In this document: positions 9,194 to 19,034 of the stretch, one piece after another
How the letters are laid out: every line of letters starts with the position of its first letter
Position numbering within the stretch: the stretch's first letter is position 1
Source: Bacillus sp. 522_BSPC
Lineage (GTDB): Bacteria; Bacillota; Bacilli; Bacillales; Cytobacillaceae
Length of the DNA stretch: 64,000 nucleotides
Assembly: GCF_001076885.1 (NCBI RefSeq)
Contig: NZ_JVDT01000084.1
Location: 1-64,000, forward strand
Direction: 5' to 3'
Program-made: the position numbers and the translations under genes
Notes under the pieces: generated by a model
Told to the model about the DNA's origin: nothing
The model's database searches: none
Seen by the model: the letters and a program-made list of their open reading frames with translations, nothing else

Positions 9194-9495
9194 ACAAGCC
9201 TAGGCCTTTAAAACGAAAAGAAGCGATAGCGTTAACCTATGAGAAGCATAAACATTCAGCTCCTGCAGTTATTGCAAAAGGGAAAGGCTTAGTGGCTGAG
9301 CAAATACTTGAACGGGCGAAAAAAGAGAATATCCCGATTCAGGAAGATGCTTCGCTTGTAGAACTTCTAAGTAAATTAAATATAAATGAACAAATTCCAG
9401 AAGATTTATATATGGCAGTTGCTGAAGTGTTTGCATATATTTATTCATTAGAGAAGGAAACGACGAAAAAAGACGCTCCAAAAGGCAAAAAATGA
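9190..9495 (+). CDS. ylqH: YlqH, FlhB C-terminal-domain homologue
   Basis: A 101-residue stand-alone version of the cytoplasmic domain of FlhB/YscU export-switch proteins. Residues about 14-90 align with the FlhB tail (compare APAVIAKGKGLVAEQILERA here with the APYVVAKGVDF stretch in the FlhB of this window). The membrane domain and the NPTH self-cleavage loop are missing: the protein begins about where cleaved FlhB would begin. The ylqG stop overlaps its start, so the two are coupled. It could bind a FliK-like partner such as YlqG; this is an inference. Confidence 0.85.
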   Translation: MNKPRPLKRKEAIALTYEKHKHSAPAVIAKGKGLVAEQILERAKKENIPIQEDASLVELLSKLNINEQIPEDLYMAVAEVFAYIYSLEKETTKKDAPKGKK

Positions 9496-9532
9496 AGAAA
9501 AAATATTTTTAAATGTAAAATATTTAAAGATA

Positions 9533-9566
9533 AAAGCCTTTTTTATAGACAAAGAAAGGTTTTTTC
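9533..9566 (+). terminator. Weak intrinsic terminator after ylqH
   Basis: A nine-pair stem (9533-9541 with 9555-9563, one G-T pair) followed by Ts. The rest of the 289-base gap to sucC is AT-rich. Confidence 0.55.
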
Positions 9567-9654
9567 ATTTAAAATGAAAGCGTGACCATATTTTTGTTTT
9601 TTCCAAATAGATAAATAAATCGTAAATCGCTTTTAGGAAAGCCTATTACTACAG

Positions 9655-9668
9655 TGAAAACGATTATT
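9655..9668 (+). promoter_or_regulatory. Weak cre-like site upstream of sucC
   Basis: TGAAAACGATTATT matches the CcpA catabolite-response element TGWAANCGNTNWCA except at the last two bases. The tricarboxylic-acid-cycle genes are under catabolite control in Bacillus, so the position makes sense, but the match is incomplete. Confidence 0.3.
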
Positions 9669-9692
9669 ATGTCAAAAGGAGAAAACAAAAAA

Positions 9693-9712
9693 GAATGAAA
9701 TAAATTTCATTC
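9693..9712. promoter_or_regulatory. Nine-base inverted repeat upstream of sucC
   Basis: GAATGAAAT and ATTTCATTC are separated by two bases, 72 bases before the sucC start. It is too AT-rich and lacks a T-tract for a terminator. It could be an operator; I recognise no regulator for it. Confidence 0.4.
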
Positions 9713-9784
9713 ATTCGTTATAAGATGTATTAATGCAGTTGTCTCCAATTTTACAAAAAAGGGAAATCAAAGGGGTGTGGAAGC

Positions 9785-10957
9785 TTGAATATTCATGAAT
9801 ATCAGGGGAAAGAGATTTTAGAATTAAAAGGCGTCTCAGTACCAAAAGGAAAAGTAGCTTTTACAGTAGAAGAGGCAGTGCGAGCTGCAGAAACATTAAA
9901 CAGTGATGTATGGGTAGTGAAAGCACAAATCCATGCAGGTGGTCGAGGGAAAGCTGGTGGAGTAAAGGTTGCAAAAAGTTTGGAAGAAGTACAGACTTAT
10001 GCATCAGATATATTGGGCAGCACATTGGTTACCCATCAAACAGGACCAGAAGGAAAATTAGTAAAACGATTATTAATAGAAGAAGGCTGCAGGATCAAGA
10101 AGGAATATTACATAGGATTTGTCGTGGACCGTGCAACATCTCGAATCGTATTAATGGCTTCTGAAGAGGGTGGTACAGAAATTGAGGAAATCGCAGAGAA
10201 GTACCCAGAGAAAATTGTCAAAGAAGTTATTGATCCAGTAACTGGTCTTACTCCGTTTCAAGCACGTCGGGTTGCATTTGCAATTAATATCCCAAGCAAG
10301 CAAGTAAATAAAGCAGTTGCATTTATGACTGGTTTATATAAAGTATTTGTAGACAAAGACTGCTCGATTGCTGAAATTAATCCACTTGTGCTAACAGAGG
10401 ATGGAAATATTATGGCGTTGGATGCAAAGTTGAATTTTGATTCAAATGCCCTTTATAGACATAAAGATATTGTAGCATATAGAGATTTAGATGAAGAAAA
10501 CGAGAAAGAATTAGAAGCGTCTAAATATGATCTAAGCTATATTGCCTTAAATGGAAATATTGGCTGTATGGTAAATGGTGCTGGACTTGCTATGGCAACG
10601 ATGGATATTGTTAAGCATTATGGCGGAGAACCGGCAAACTTTTTAGATGTTGGGGGCGGAGCAACAGCAGAAAAAGTAACAGAAGCGTTTAAAATCATTT
10701 TGTCTGATTCAAAAGTAAAGGGAATTTTTGTTAATATTTTTGGTGGCATTATGAAATGTGATGTTATCGCAACAGGAATTGTGGAAGCTGCAAAGCAGGT
10801 CAGCCTTCATGTGCCGCTTGTTGTTCGCCTAGAAGGAACAAACGTAGACTTAGGCAAAAAGATTCTTCGGGAATCAGGTGTGGATATTGTAGCAGCAGAA
10901 TCGATGGCTGATGGTGCTGAGAAAATTGTAACCTTAGTAGAACAAGGAGGGAATTAA
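9785..10957 (+). CDS. sucC: Succinyl-CoA synthetase beta subunit
   Basis: A 390-residue ADP-forming beta subunit that converts succinyl-CoA to succinate with ATP formation in the citric acid cycle. The N-terminal ATP-grasp signature [12 protein letters not shown] and [16 protein letters not shown] are present, and the C-terminal flavodoxin-like domain carries [14 protein letters not shown]. The start is a TTG at 9785 after GGGGTG, as expected from the conserved N-terminus. sucD follows after two bases. Confidence 0.97.
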   Translation: MNIHEYQGKEILELKGVSVPKGKVAFTVEEAVRAAETLNSDVWVVKAQIHAGGRGKAGGVKVAKSLEEVQTYASDILGSTLVTHQTGPEGKLVKRLLIEEGCRIKKEYYIGFVVDRATSRIVLMASEEGGTEIEEIAEKYPEKIVKEVIDPVTGLTPFQARRVAFAINIPSKQVNKAVAFMTGLYKVFVDKDCSIAEINPLVLTEDGNIMALDAKLNFDSNALYRHKDIVAYRDLDEENEKELEASKYDLSYIALNGNIGCMVNGAGLAMATMDIVKHYGGEPANFLDVGGGATAEKVTEAFKIILSDSKVKGIFVNIFGGIMKCDVIATGIVEAAKQVSLHVPLVVRLEGTNVDLGKKILRESGVDIVAAESMADGAEKIVTLVEQGGN

Positions 10958-10959
10958 GC

Positions 10960-11877
10960 ATGAGTGTTTTTATTAATAAAGATACAAAGGTCCTTGTCCA
11001 AGGAATAACTGGTGCAACAGCACTTTTCCATACAACACAAATGATTGAATATGGTACAAAGATCGTTGGGGGCGTAACTCCAGGAAAAGGCGGTACAACG
11101 GTAGAAGGAGTACCTGTTTTTAATACCGTGAAAGATGCTGTAGAAGTTACGGAAGCAAATGCATCGGTTATTTATGTACCAGCTCCATTTGCGGCAGATG
11201 CGATATTAGAAGCGGTTGATGCAGAACTTGATTTAGTAATTTGTATTACAGAGCATATTCCTGTTCTTGATATGGTGAAAGTAAAACGCTATATGGAAGG
11301 GAAAAAGACTAGATTAATAGGTCCGAACTGTCCTGGGGTAATTACACCTGAAGAATGTAAGATTGGGATTATGCCAGGATATATCCATAAGAAGGGCCAT
11401 GTAGGGGTTGTTTCTCGTTCAGGTACCTTAACATATGAAGCTGTTCATCAGCTTTCCCAGGCTGGTATTGGCCAATCTACTGCAGTAGGAATTGGCGGAG
11501 ATCCAGTAAATGGAACAGATTTTATTGATACACTAAAGGCATTTAATGAAGATGAAGATACGTATGCAGTAATTATGATTGGAGAAATCGGTGGTACTGC
11601 AGAAGAAGAAGCGGCAAGATGGGTAAAAGCAAATATGACGAAGCCGGTAGTAGGATTCATCGGCGGGCGCACTGCACCACCAGGTAAGCGAATGGGGCAT
11701 GCTGGTGCAATCATCTCAGGTGGAAAAGGAACGGCGGACGAAAAAATTAGCGTTCTATCAGAATGTGGCATAAAAGTAGCGCCAACTCCATCTGATATGG
11801 GAGCTACATTGATAGAGGTATTAAAAGAGCAGTCTTTATACGAAAAATGTAAAACACATGAAGTAGTTACAAAATAA
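10960..11877 (+). CDS. sucD: Succinyl-CoA synthetase alpha subunit
   Basis: A 305-residue alpha subunit with an N-terminal CoA-binding Rossmann fold ([23 protein letters not shown]). The phosphohistidine His247 lies in [15 protein letters not shown]. It is a few residues longer at the C-terminus than the usual 300. GGAGGG precedes the ATG. It is cotranscribed with sucC and followed by a terminator. Confidence 0.98.
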   Translation: MSVFINKDTKVLVQGITGATALFHTTQMIEYGTKIVGGVTPGKGGTTVEGVPVFNTVKDAVEVTEANASVIYVPAPFAADAILEAVDAELDLVICITEHIPVLDMVKVKRYMEGKKTRLIGPNCPGVITPEECKIGIMPGYIHKKGHVGVVSRSGTLTYEAVHQLSQAGIGQSTAVGIGGDPVNGTDFIDTLKAFNEDEDTYAVIMIGEIGGTAEEEAARWVKANMTKPVVGFIGGRTAPPGKRMGHAGAIISGGKGTADEKISVLSECGIKVAPTPSDMGATLIEVLKEQSLYEKCKTHEVVTK

Positions 11878-11886
11878 AAAAGAAAT

Positions 11887-11920
11887 CTAGTCTTATTTTG
11901 CAAATAAGGCTAGGTTTTTT
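11887..11920 (+). terminator. Intrinsic terminator after sucD
   Basis: A 12-base-pair stem (11887-11898 with 11902-11913, one G-T pair), a three-base loop and a following run of six Ts. Confidence 0.92.
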
Positions 11921-11996
11921 CGTGATATTTTTTTAAGATTAGTTAGGAAGATATGTAATCTGCGGATTTACAAATGCAAACAGTGAAAATGAATAC

Positions 11997-12025
11997 TAGG
12001 CATAATTCAAAAAACTATTTATAAT
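11997..12025 (+). promoter_or_regulatory. Candidate promoter of dprA
   Basis: TAGGCA at 11997-12002, a 17-base spacer, and a perfect TATAAT at 12020-12025. It is the only good candidate in the 246-base gap before dprA. Confidence 0.5.
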
Positions 12026-12123
12026 GAAGGAAGATAATTCCTTATTTATGAAGTGTTTTTCGTCTTCCTTTTGTATGTTAGCTAATTTTTTGTGAAAAAG
12101 TAGACAAGTGAAAGGAAGAAAAG

Positions 12124-12990
12124 ATGGAAATTGTAAACAAAACATTAATTAAGCTACATCACTGTCGAGGAATTAGTTGGAAAATAATAGGGAGTCTTCT
12201 GAAAGAAGATCCTACTCTTCAGTTGCATAAAATCCCTTCCTTTTTATCCTCGTTACCTCCTAATGTTGAAAAGGAAATAGTGGAAACAATCCATTCGAAT
12301 TATGTGGAAGAGCTAATGAACCAGTATCGTTACAATCATATCCACACTATTCCTTTTTTTGATCCATTATATCCACCCCTTCTAAAAGAAATCTACCAGC
12401 CGCCTTGGGTTCTTTATGCAAAAGGAGATCTTTCCTTGCTTCAATCGAAAAAAAAGCTAGCGATTGTTGGTTCCCGTTTAGCTACTACCTACAGTACGAA
12501 AGTGATGCAACAGCTTCTAAAAGAACTAGTAGAGGAGAAAATCACCATAGTAAGTGGTCTAGCCCACGGGGTAGATTCTATAGCCCATAAGCTTACTATT
12601 GATCATGGGGGTAAAACAATTGGCGTTATTGCGGGAGGCCTTTTTCATATTTATCCAAAAGAAAACCGCGAGCTAGCCGGAGAAATGATGAAAGATCATC
12701 TCGTGCTATCTGAATATCCCCCATTAACAAAACCACTTAAATGGCAATTTCCAATGAGAAATCGCATTATTAGCGGCTTAAGTAACGGAACCCTCGTGGT
12801 AGAAGCGAAGCAGAAAAGTGGCTCCTTAATCACCGCTAATTTTGCCGTCAATGAAGGGCGAGACGTATTTGCTATACCAGGAAATATCTTTAGTCCCTAT
12901 TCAGTTGGCCCGAATGAATTGATCCAACAAGGCGCAAAGCCCGTACTCGTAGCGAATGATATAATAGAAGAATGGAAGCATTTAGAATAA
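12124..12990 (+). CDS. dprA: DNA-processing protein DprA (Smf)
   Basis: A 288-residue DprA/Smf, which loads RecA onto incoming single-stranded DNA during transformation. A short N-terminal helical region leads into the extended Rossmann fold with AIVGSRLATTYS, SGLAHGVDSIAH, GVIAGGLFHIYPKEN and FPMRNRIISGLSNGTLVVEA. The C-terminal winged-helix (DML1-like) domain of some DprA proteins is absent, as in B. subtilis. AAAGGAAG precedes the ATG. Confidence 0.96.
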   Translation: MEIVNKTLIKLHHCRGISWKIIGSLLKEDPTLQLHKIPSFLSSLPPNVEKEIVETIHSNYVEELMNQYRYNHIHTIPFFDPLYPPLLKEIYQPPWVLYAKGDLSLLQSKKKLAIVGSRLATTYSTKVMQQLLKELVEEKITIVSGLAHGVDSIAHKLTIDHGGKTIGVIAGGLFHIYPKENRELAGEMMKDHLVLSEYPPLTKPLKWQFPMRNRIISGLSNGTLVVEAKQKSGSLITANFAVNEGRDVFAIPGNIFSPYSVGPNELIQQGAKPVLVANDIIEEWKHLE

Positions 12991-13049
12991 GTAAAAGCCT
13001 CTAATTTATTTATATAAAAATAGTTTTTAATCTCTATTTATCAATTGAA

Positions 13050-13064
13050 AAATAATCATTATCA
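13050..13064. promoter_or_regulatory. Fur-box-like inverted repeat
   Basis: AAATAATCATTATCA matches the 7-1-7 Fur/PerR-type box TGATAATNATTATCA except for its first two bases. It lies in the 486-base gap between dprA and topA, 413 bases before topA, with no gene close enough to be an obvious target. Confidence 0.35.
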
Positions 13065-13382
13065 CAATAGGCAAATGAAAATAGTTTTCAATGCGAAAGG
13101 AAAGTGTTACGCTATAAACATAAAATTATTTAAGGAATTATCTTTTTTTATTTAAATTTTAATTGTTTTATCGGTTAATACTTGTACATTCGAGCAGACT
13201 GTGTGAAGTGGACACAAGCTGCGGAATTAGAAAGCAACCCTATTAGAAGCAGAAATAATCTTTCCATAAATTAGGAATTATTCATGAAACTTTAAAAAAA
13301 ACTATTGCTATTTTTAGAAATTTGTTATACATTTTGCAACGTATAGATATTTAACCCGAAAAATTTACATAAATAAAGAGAG

Positions 13383-13396
13383 TGAAAACGTTTACT
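13383..13396 (+). promoter_or_regulatory. cre-like site (CcpA) upstream of topA
   Basis: TGAAAACGTTTACT matches the catabolite-response element TGWAANCGNTNWCA at 13 of 14 positions. It lies 15 bases before the -35 element of the topA promoter, a position where CcpA can activate or interfere. Confidence 0.45.
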
Positions 13397-13410
13397 AGTT
13401 ATCGGAATGT

Positions 13411-13437
13411 TTGACAAATCAAAACATAGTATACAAT
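13411..13437 (+). promoter_or_regulatory. Candidate promoter of topA
   Basis: A perfect TTGACA at 13411-13416. The best -10 is TACAAT at 13432-13437, with a short 15-base spacer; AATAAT at 13435-13440 would give 18. A non-optimal spacer is of interest for a topoisomerase gene, because such promoters respond to supercoiling. Confidence 0.55.
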
Positions 13438-13476
13438 AATAGTGAATATTTAAATCCCTCTTAAGGAGGACAGTGG

Positions 13477-15552
13477 ATGTCAGATTTTTTAGTAATCGTT
13501 GAGTCACCAGCAAAAGCAAAGACAATAGAACGATATTTAGGAAAAAAATTTAAAGTGAAAGCATCAATGGGACATATTAGAGATTTACCTAAAAGTCAAA
13601 TGGGTGTTGATATAGAAAAACAATTTGAGCCAAAGTACATAACAATCCGCGGAAAAGGTCCTATTTTAAAGGATCTAAAAACAGCAGCAAAAAAAGCGAA
13701 GAAAATTTATTTAGCAGCTGACCCGGATCGCGAAGGGGAAGCAATTGCATGGCATTTAGCTAATAGCTTAAATGTGGACATTGAATCAGATTGTCGTGTT
13801 GTTTTCAATGAAATCACAAAAGACGCTATTAAAGAGTCATTTAAGCACCCAAGAGCGATTAATATGGACTTAGTGGATTCACAGCAGGCAAGAAGGGTTT
13901 TAGACAGATTAGTTGGATATAATATTAGTCCGCTATTATGGAAAAAAGTAAAAAAAGGACTGAGTGCAGGAAGAGTACAATCAGTTGCTGTACGTCTCAT
14001 CATTGAAAGAGAGCGAGAAATCAAAGCATTTGTACCAGAAGAATACTGGTCTATTGAAGGTAGCTTTATTAAAGGGAAAAATAACTTTGAAGCATCCTTT
14101 TATGGAATAAATGGAGAGAAAATCGAACTTCATTCAGAAGAAGATGTTAAGAAAATAACTAGTCAACTAAAAGATAATAAATTTACAGTAGATAAAGTCA
14201 GTAAAAAAGAACGAAAGAGAAATCCCGCTGTTCCATTTACTACATCATCTCTCCAACAGGAAGCTGCCCGTAAATTAAATTTCCGTGCGAAGAAAACAAT
14301 GATGTTAGCACAGCAATTATATGAAGGAATAGATCTTGGTAAAGAAGGAACAGTTGGTTTAATTACGTATATGAGAACCGACTCAACTAGAATTTCCGAG
14401 GTTGCCCAAGGAGAAGCATTTGAATTTATAAACAGTAATTATGGGAAAGAATATACAAGAGACGAGAAGAAAAAAGAGAAAAAGAATGCAAAGGTACAAG
14501 ATGCCCATGAAGCAGTTCGTCCAACTAGCATTGGTCGAGAGCCAAATAAGGTAAAGGAATTTTTATCCCGAGATCAATTTCGGTTATATAAGTTGATTTG
14601 GGAAAGATTTATTGCTAGCCAAATGGCATCAGCTATAATGGATACAATGAGTGTCGATCTATCAAACGGCGACGTAAAATTCCGTGCAAACGGCTCAAAA
14701 ATTAAGTTCCCTGGCTTTATGAAAGTTTATGTGGAAGGCACAGATGATAACGTTGATGAAAAAGACCGCCAGCTTCCTGATTTAAAGGAAGGGGACACGG
14801 TATTAAATAAAGATATTGAAACAAAGCAGCATTTCACCCAGCCACCTCCACGTTATACAGAAGCGAGACTAGTAAGAACGCTAGAAGAATTAGGTATAGG
14901 AAGACCATCAACATTTGCTCCAACCCTTGATACTATTCAAAAGCGGGGTTATGTAGCACTTGATAATAAACGATTTATTCCAACTGAATTAGGAGAAATC
15001 GTCTTAGAATTAATCTTGGAATTTTTCCCAGAAATATTAAACATTGAATTTACTGCCAATATGGAACAAGATTTAGATAATATTGAGGCAGGTAAAGTCG
15101 ATTGGGTAAAAGTAATTGATGAATTCTATCAAACGTTTGAGAAAAGATTAGAAGTAGCTGAACAAGAAATGCAGACGATAGAAATAAAAGATGAACCAGC
15201 AGGAGAGGATTGCGAAGAATGCGGACATCCGATGGTTTATAAAATGGGCCGATATGGAAAGTTCATGGCTTGCAGCAATTTCCCGGATTGCAGAAATACG
15301 AAAGCGATCGTGAAGGATATTGGAGTAAAATGTCCGAAGTGCCATGAAGGGAATATAATTGAAAGAAAAAGTAAGAAGCGCAGAATCTTTTATGGTTGCG
15401 ATCGTTTTCCGGAATGTGATTTTATTTCATGGGATAAGCCACTTCAAAGACCTTGTCCGAAATGCGAAAACATGTTAGTAGAGAAGAAGTTGAAAAAAGG
15501 GGTTCAAGTACAGTGCGTAAACTGTGATTATAAAGAAGAGCCACAAAGCTAA
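13477..15552 (+). CDS. topA: DNA topoisomerase I
   Basis: A 691-residue type IA topoisomerase that relaxes negative supercoils. The TOPRIM domain ([33 protein letters not shown]) is followed by the active-site region with Tyr298 in [14 protein letters not shown]. The C-terminus has three cysteine zinc ribbons (CEECGHP...CSNFPDC; CPKCHEG...CDRFPEC; CPKCENM...CVNC). AAGGAGG precedes the ATG. In B. subtilis trmFO comes next; here it does not. Confidence 0.98.
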   Translation: MSDFLVIVESPAKAKTIERYLGKKFKVKASMGHIRDLPKSQMGVDIEKQFEPKYITIRGKGPILKDLKTAAKKAKKIYLAADPDREGEAIAWHLANSLNVDIESDCRVVFNEITKDAIKESFKHPRAINMDLVDSQQARRVLDRLVGYNISPLLWKKVKKGLSAGRVQSVAVRLIIEREREIKAFVPEEYWSIEGSFIKGKNNFEASFYGINGEKIELHSEEDVKKITSQLKDNKFTVDKVSKKERKRNPAVPFTTSSLQQEAARKLNFRAKKTMMLAQQLYEGIDLGKEGTVGLITYMRTDSTRISEVAQGEAFEFINSNYGKEYTRDEKKKEKKNAKVQDAHEAVRPTSIGREPNKVKEFLSRDQFRLYKLIWERFIASQMASAIMDTMSVDLSNGDVKFRANGSKIKFPGFMKVYVEGTDDNVDEKDRQLPDLKEGDTVLNKDIETKQHFTQPPPRYTEARLVRTLEELGIGRPSTFAPTLDTIQKRGYVALDNKRFIPTELGEIVLELILEFFPEILNIEFTANMEQDLDNIEAGKVDWVKVIDEFYQTFEKRLEVAEQEMQTIEIKDEPAGEDCEECGHPMVYKMGRYGKFMACSNFPDCRNTKAIVKDIGVKCPKCHEGNIIERKSKKRRIFYGCDRFPECDFISWDKPLQRPCPKCENMLVEKKLKKGVQVQCVNCDYKEEPQS

Positions 15553-16035
15553 CGAGGTTTCGTATAAAGATAATCGATCTACTTCGAAAATAACATTAAA
15601 GTAATGGTTCCGAGGGTGAGTGATGTGCTCACTCTCTTGTCAATTACTAACATATTATCTTTTGTGTATTTTCCTAAATATAATATATATGGAAGAAAAA
15701 GTAGTGGAAATTCGATTATATAAAAAAATATTTATTCTCTTGAAGTAGAAACTTTTCATTCTTTCATTCGTATAGTAAAATGCTATGAGTAATGACTTCA
15801 TAAAAGTTGCGATTGTCTTTCGTGTTTTCCATGATTATTTAAATGTCTTGCTTTTAAATAGAAGGATGGTTCCTATATTTTAAGATTAGCTTTACAAATC
15901 GAAGGGAAAAGGAAGAAATAAACATGAAATGAAAGGATTGTCACAAACAATTCGGAACTTTGTGAAAAATGTGTAAATTTATTGCTTGTAGATAAAAAGT
16001 ATGATAATATGATGAAGCCATTGTGAGGTGAGGGT
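15553..16035. other. Gap where trmFO would be expected
   Basis: 483 bases without a convincing reading frame on either strand. A short hairpin (GAGTGA with TCACTC, near 15615-15632) lacks a strong T-tract. A promoter for xerC lies at 15982-16010. No trace of a TrmFO coding sequence (about 1300 bases, with a GxGxxG flavin-binding start) is visible. Confidence 0.7.
15982..16010 (+). promoter_or_regulatory. Sigma-A promoter of xerC-hslVU-codY
   Basis: TTGCTT at 15982-15987, a 17-base spacer and TAATAT at 16005-16010, 25 bases before the xerC start. Confidence 0.7.
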
Positions 16036-16938
16036 ATGAAACAGGAATTAAACAATCATGTTCAGGCATTTATTACCTATTTACAGATTGAAAAAAATTA
16101 CTCACCATATACAATAGAATTTTATATGCAAGATATTGACCAATTTTTTCGCTTTATGAAGGATCAAGTAATAGACAAGTTAGATGACGTAAATCCTTCT
16201 GATGTAAGAATATACTTAACAGAGCTTTTTTCACAGCAATTAGCAAGAAAGACGATTGCGCGGAAAATATCTAGTTTGAGAAGTTTTTATCGATTTTTGC
16301 TAAGGGAGAAGGAAGTAGGCAATAATCCGTTTTCTGCCGTATCGATTCCTAAGCTGGAAAAGAGATTACCTGATTTTTTCTATGAGGAAGAATTGCAGCA
16401 ACTCTTTTTATCATGTGATACAAACACACCCCTTGGGCTAAGAAATAAAGCATTGCTTGAATTATTGTATGCGACAGGCATTCGTGTTGGAGAATGTACA
16501 AAAATTCAATTAAGCGATATTGATTTTAGTGTTTCTACCGTATTGGTTAGGGGAAAAGGACAAAAGGAGCGCTATGTTCCATTTGGTAGCTTTGCTCATC
16601 AAGCTCTTGAAGCGTACATAAAAACTGGTAGGAATAAACTGATGAAAGATAATTCATCTCATTCTTATTTGTTTGTTAATTATCGCGGAGGAATTTTAAC
16701 AGATAACGGAGTTCGTGATATCTTAAATAAAATGATGGATACTTCATCCTCACAGGGAAAAATTCATCCCCATAAATTGAGACATTCATTTGCAACTCAT
16801 TTGTTGGCAAATGGTGCAGATATGAGAACGGTTCAAGAATTATTAGGTCATGCATTTTTAACATCAACTCAAATATATACTCATGTAACAAATGAGTATT
16901 TAAAAAAGACATATATGTCTTATCATCCTAGGGCATAG
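16036..16938 (+). CDS. xerC: Tyrosine recombinase XerC (CodV)
   Basis: A 300-residue site-specific recombinase that resolves chromosome dimers at dif together with XerD/RipX. An N-terminal SAM-like DNA-binding domain (about 1-95) precedes the catalytic domain. The nucleophile network is complete: Arg150 (GIRVGE), Lys in GKGQKERYV, HxxR in HKLRHSFATH, and Tyr281 in QIYTHV. It heads the codV-clpQ-clpY-codY type operon. GAGGTGAGG precedes the ATG. Confidence 0.96.
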   Translation: MKQELNNHVQAFITYLQIEKNYSPYTIEFYMQDIDQFFRFMKDQVIDKLDDVNPSDVRIYLTELFSQQLARKTIARKISSLRSFYRFLLREKEVGNNPFSAVSIPKLEKRLPDFFYEEELQQLFLSCDTNTPLGLRNKALLELLYATGIRVGECTKIQLSDIDFSVSTVLVRGKGQKERYVPFGSFAHQALEAYIKTGRNKLMKDNSSHSYLFVNYRGGILTDNGVRDILNKMMDTSSSQGKIHPHKLRHSFATHLLANGADMRTVQELLGHAFLTSTQIYTHVTNEYLKKTYMSYHPRA

Positions 16939-16962
16939 TCATTTGGATAAGGAGGAAGTAAC

Positions 16963-17514
16963 ATGTCTGAAATGCCACAATTTCATGCAACAACTATTTT
17001 TGCGGTAAAACATAAAGGGAAGTCAGCAATGTCCGGTGATGGTCAGGTTACACTAGGGAATGCTGTTGTGATGAAACACACTGCCCGGAAGGTAAGAAAG
17101 CTTTTTAACGGGAAAGTAATTGCAGGATTTGCGGGATCAGTTGCGGATGCCTTTACCCTTTTCGAACTATTTGAAGGGAAATTAGATGAGTTTAATGGGA
17201 ACTTACAGCGTGCATCGGTGGAGCTTGCGAAGCTATGGCGCAGTGATAAAGTTCTTAGAAAACTGGAAGCGATGCTGATCGTTATGAATGAAACAGACCT
17301 ATTATTAGTATCTGGAACAGGCGAAGTAATTGAACCAGATGATGGTATACTTGCAATTGGTTCTGGCGGAAACTATGCACTTGCTGCAGGTAGAGCGCTC
17401 AAAACTTATTCTGGAGATAATCTTTCTGCATACGACATTGCGAAGGCTGCTCTAAAGATTGCTGGTGAAATTTGTGTGTATACAAATAATAATATCATCG
17501 TGGAAGAATTATAG
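16963..17514 (+). CDS. hslV: ATP-dependent protease subunit HslV (ClpQ)
   Basis: A 183-residue proteasome-like peptidase that forms a double hexamer capped by HslU. The core [16 protein letters not shown] and [14 protein letters not shown] is normal. In proteobacteria the nucleophile is the Thr exposed after propeptide removal (here Thr10 of HATT); in B. subtilis ClpQ an N-terminal Ser has been proposed. Here the N-terminus is [11 protein letters not shown], longer than either, so the nucleophile is uncertain. AAGGAGG precedes the ATG. Confidence 0.96.
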   Translation: MSEMPQFHATTIFAVKHKGKSAMSGDGQVTLGNAVVMKHTARKVRKLFNGKVIAGFAGSVADAFTLFELFEGKLDEFNGNLQRASVELAKLWRSDKVLRKLEAMLIVMNETDLLLVSGTGEVIEPDDGILAIGSGGNYALAAGRALKTYSGDNLSAYDIAKAALKIAGEICVYTNNNIIVEEL

Positions 17515-17529
17515 GGGAGGATTTTTAAT

Positions 17530-18939
17530 ATGCAAAAAAGTGCTAGTTTAACACCTCGTCAAATAGTAGAGCGCCTTGATCAATATATTGTTGGACAAAA
17601 GGATGCCAAAAAAGCAGTTGCTGTTGCTTTAAGAAACCGTTTTCGCAGAAGCTTGCTGGATGAAAAGCTTAGAGATGAAATCAATCCAAAAAATATTTTA
17701 ATGATGGGGCCAACTGGTGTCGGCAAAACAGAAATAGCAAGAAGGATTGCTAAGATTGTTAACGCGCCATTTGTTAAAGTAGAAGCAACTAAGTTTACGG
17801 AAGTAGGTTATGTCGGACGTGATGTAGAATCAATGGTTCGTGATCTTGTTGAAACATCTGTACGCTTAGTGAAAGAAGAAAAGATGTTTCAAGTTAGAGA
17901 GAGAGCAGAAGTTGCTGCAAATAATCGACTTGTTGAATTATTGGTTCCTTCTGCTGCAAAGAAAACCTCGAACTACAAGAATCCTTTGGAAATGCTTTTT
18001 GGCGGTGGAGCTACAGATACAGACGAAGAAGAGTCAACTGTGGAAGAAACTAGTAAGTCAGAAAAAAGAAAGATAGTAAAAGAAAAGCTTGCCTTAGGCG
18101 AACTAGAAGACGAAGTAGTAACGGTAGAAGTAGAAGAACAACAGCCTTCTATGTTTGATATGCTTCAAGGTTCTGGCATAGAGCAAATGGGAATGAATAT
18201 GCAGGATGCCTTAAGTAGTTTTATGCCGAAGAAAAAGAAAAAGCGCAAATTAACGGTTAGAGAAGCAAGAAGCGTTTTAACAAACGAAGAAGCGCAAAAA
18301 CTAATCGATATGGACGAGGTTACACAGGATGCTCTCGTTCGTGCAGAACAAATGGGTATAATCTTTATCGATGAAATCGATAAGATTGCTAGCAAGTCAA
18401 ATGGCAGTTCTTCAGCGGATGTTTCAAGAGAAGGTGTGCAGCGAGACATTTTACCTGTAGTGGAAGGATCGACAGTCGTAACAAAATACGGTTCGGTTAA
18501 AACGGATCATGTCTTATTTATTGCTGCAGGTGCTTTCCATATGTCTAAGCCATCTGATTTAATCCCAGAATTACAAGGAAGATTTCCGATTCGTGTTGAG
18601 CTTACGAAACTAACAGTAGATGATTTCTATCGTATACTTGTGGAGCCAGACAATGCATTGATTAAGCAATATCAAGCATTATTGCAAACAGAAGGTATAG
18701 AAATTGAATTTTCTGACGAAGCTATTCGTAAGATAGCTGAAGTAGCTTATGAAGTAAATCAAAATACAGATAATATCGGTGCGCGTAGACTTCATACAAT
18801 TCTAGAAAAACTATTAGAAGACTTGTCTTTCGAAGCACCAGAAATAACAATGGAAAAAATAACGATTACTCCGAAGTATGTGGAGGAGAAGTTAGGAGCC
18901 ATCTCAAGAAATAAAGATTTAAGTCAATTTATACTATAA
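17530..18939 (+). CDS. hslU: HslU (ClpY) unfoldase ATPase
   Basis: A 469-residue AAA+ unfoldase partner of HslV. The Walker A motif GPTGVGKT is at 60-67 and Walker B is in [10 protein letters not shown]. The inserted I domain (about 110-250) is acidic and of low complexity, with a KKKKKRK patch at its end. The sensor/arginine-finger region [11 protein letters not shown] and the C-terminal QFIL tail that docks into HslV are present. GGGGAGG precedes the ATG, 15 bases after hslV. Confidence 0.98.
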   Translation: MQKSASLTPRQIVERLDQYIVGQKDAKKAVAVALRNRFRRSLLDEKLRDEINPKNILMMGPTGVGKTEIARRIAKIVNAPFVKVEATKFTEVGYVGRDVESMVRDLVETSVRLVKEEKMFQVRERAEVAANNRLVELLVPSAAKKTSNYKNPLEMLFGGGATDTDEEESTVEETSKSEKRKIVKEKLALGELEDEVVTVEVEEQQPSMFDMLQGSGIEQMGMNMQDALSSFMPKKKKKRKLTVREARSVLTNEEAQKLIDMDEVTQDALVRAEQMGIIFIDEIDKIASKSNGSSSADVSREGVQRDILPVVEGSTVVTKYGSVKTDHVLFIAAGAFHMSKPSDLIPELQGRFPIRVELTKLTVDDFYRILVEPDNALIKQYQALLQTEGIEIEFSDEAIRKIAEVAYEVNQNTDNIGARRLHTILEKLLEDLSFEAPEITMEKITITPKYVEEKLGAISRNKDLSQFIL

Positions 18940-19034
18940 TTTTGTAGAACTAAAATATACTCCTGAAAAGGTAACGGTATAAGTAGACATAGATTATTTC
19001 AAGTGTTGGTTTGAGTTAACAGGAGGAATATGAA

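Larger units (their letters stand above)
12991..13476. other. 486-base gap between dprA and topA
   Basis: Very AT-rich and without a convincing reading frame. It holds the Fur-like box at 13050, a TATAAA-containing stretch near 13111, a cre-like site at 13383 and the topA promoter region at 13411. A small RNA starting after the Fur-like box is possible, but I see no terminator hairpin that would define it. Confidence 0.5.

Noticed and set aside
13200-13270. Possible small RNA gene in the dprA-topA gap
   Set aside because: There is no clear promoter plus terminator pair bounding it; it is mentioned only as a possibility under the gap entry.
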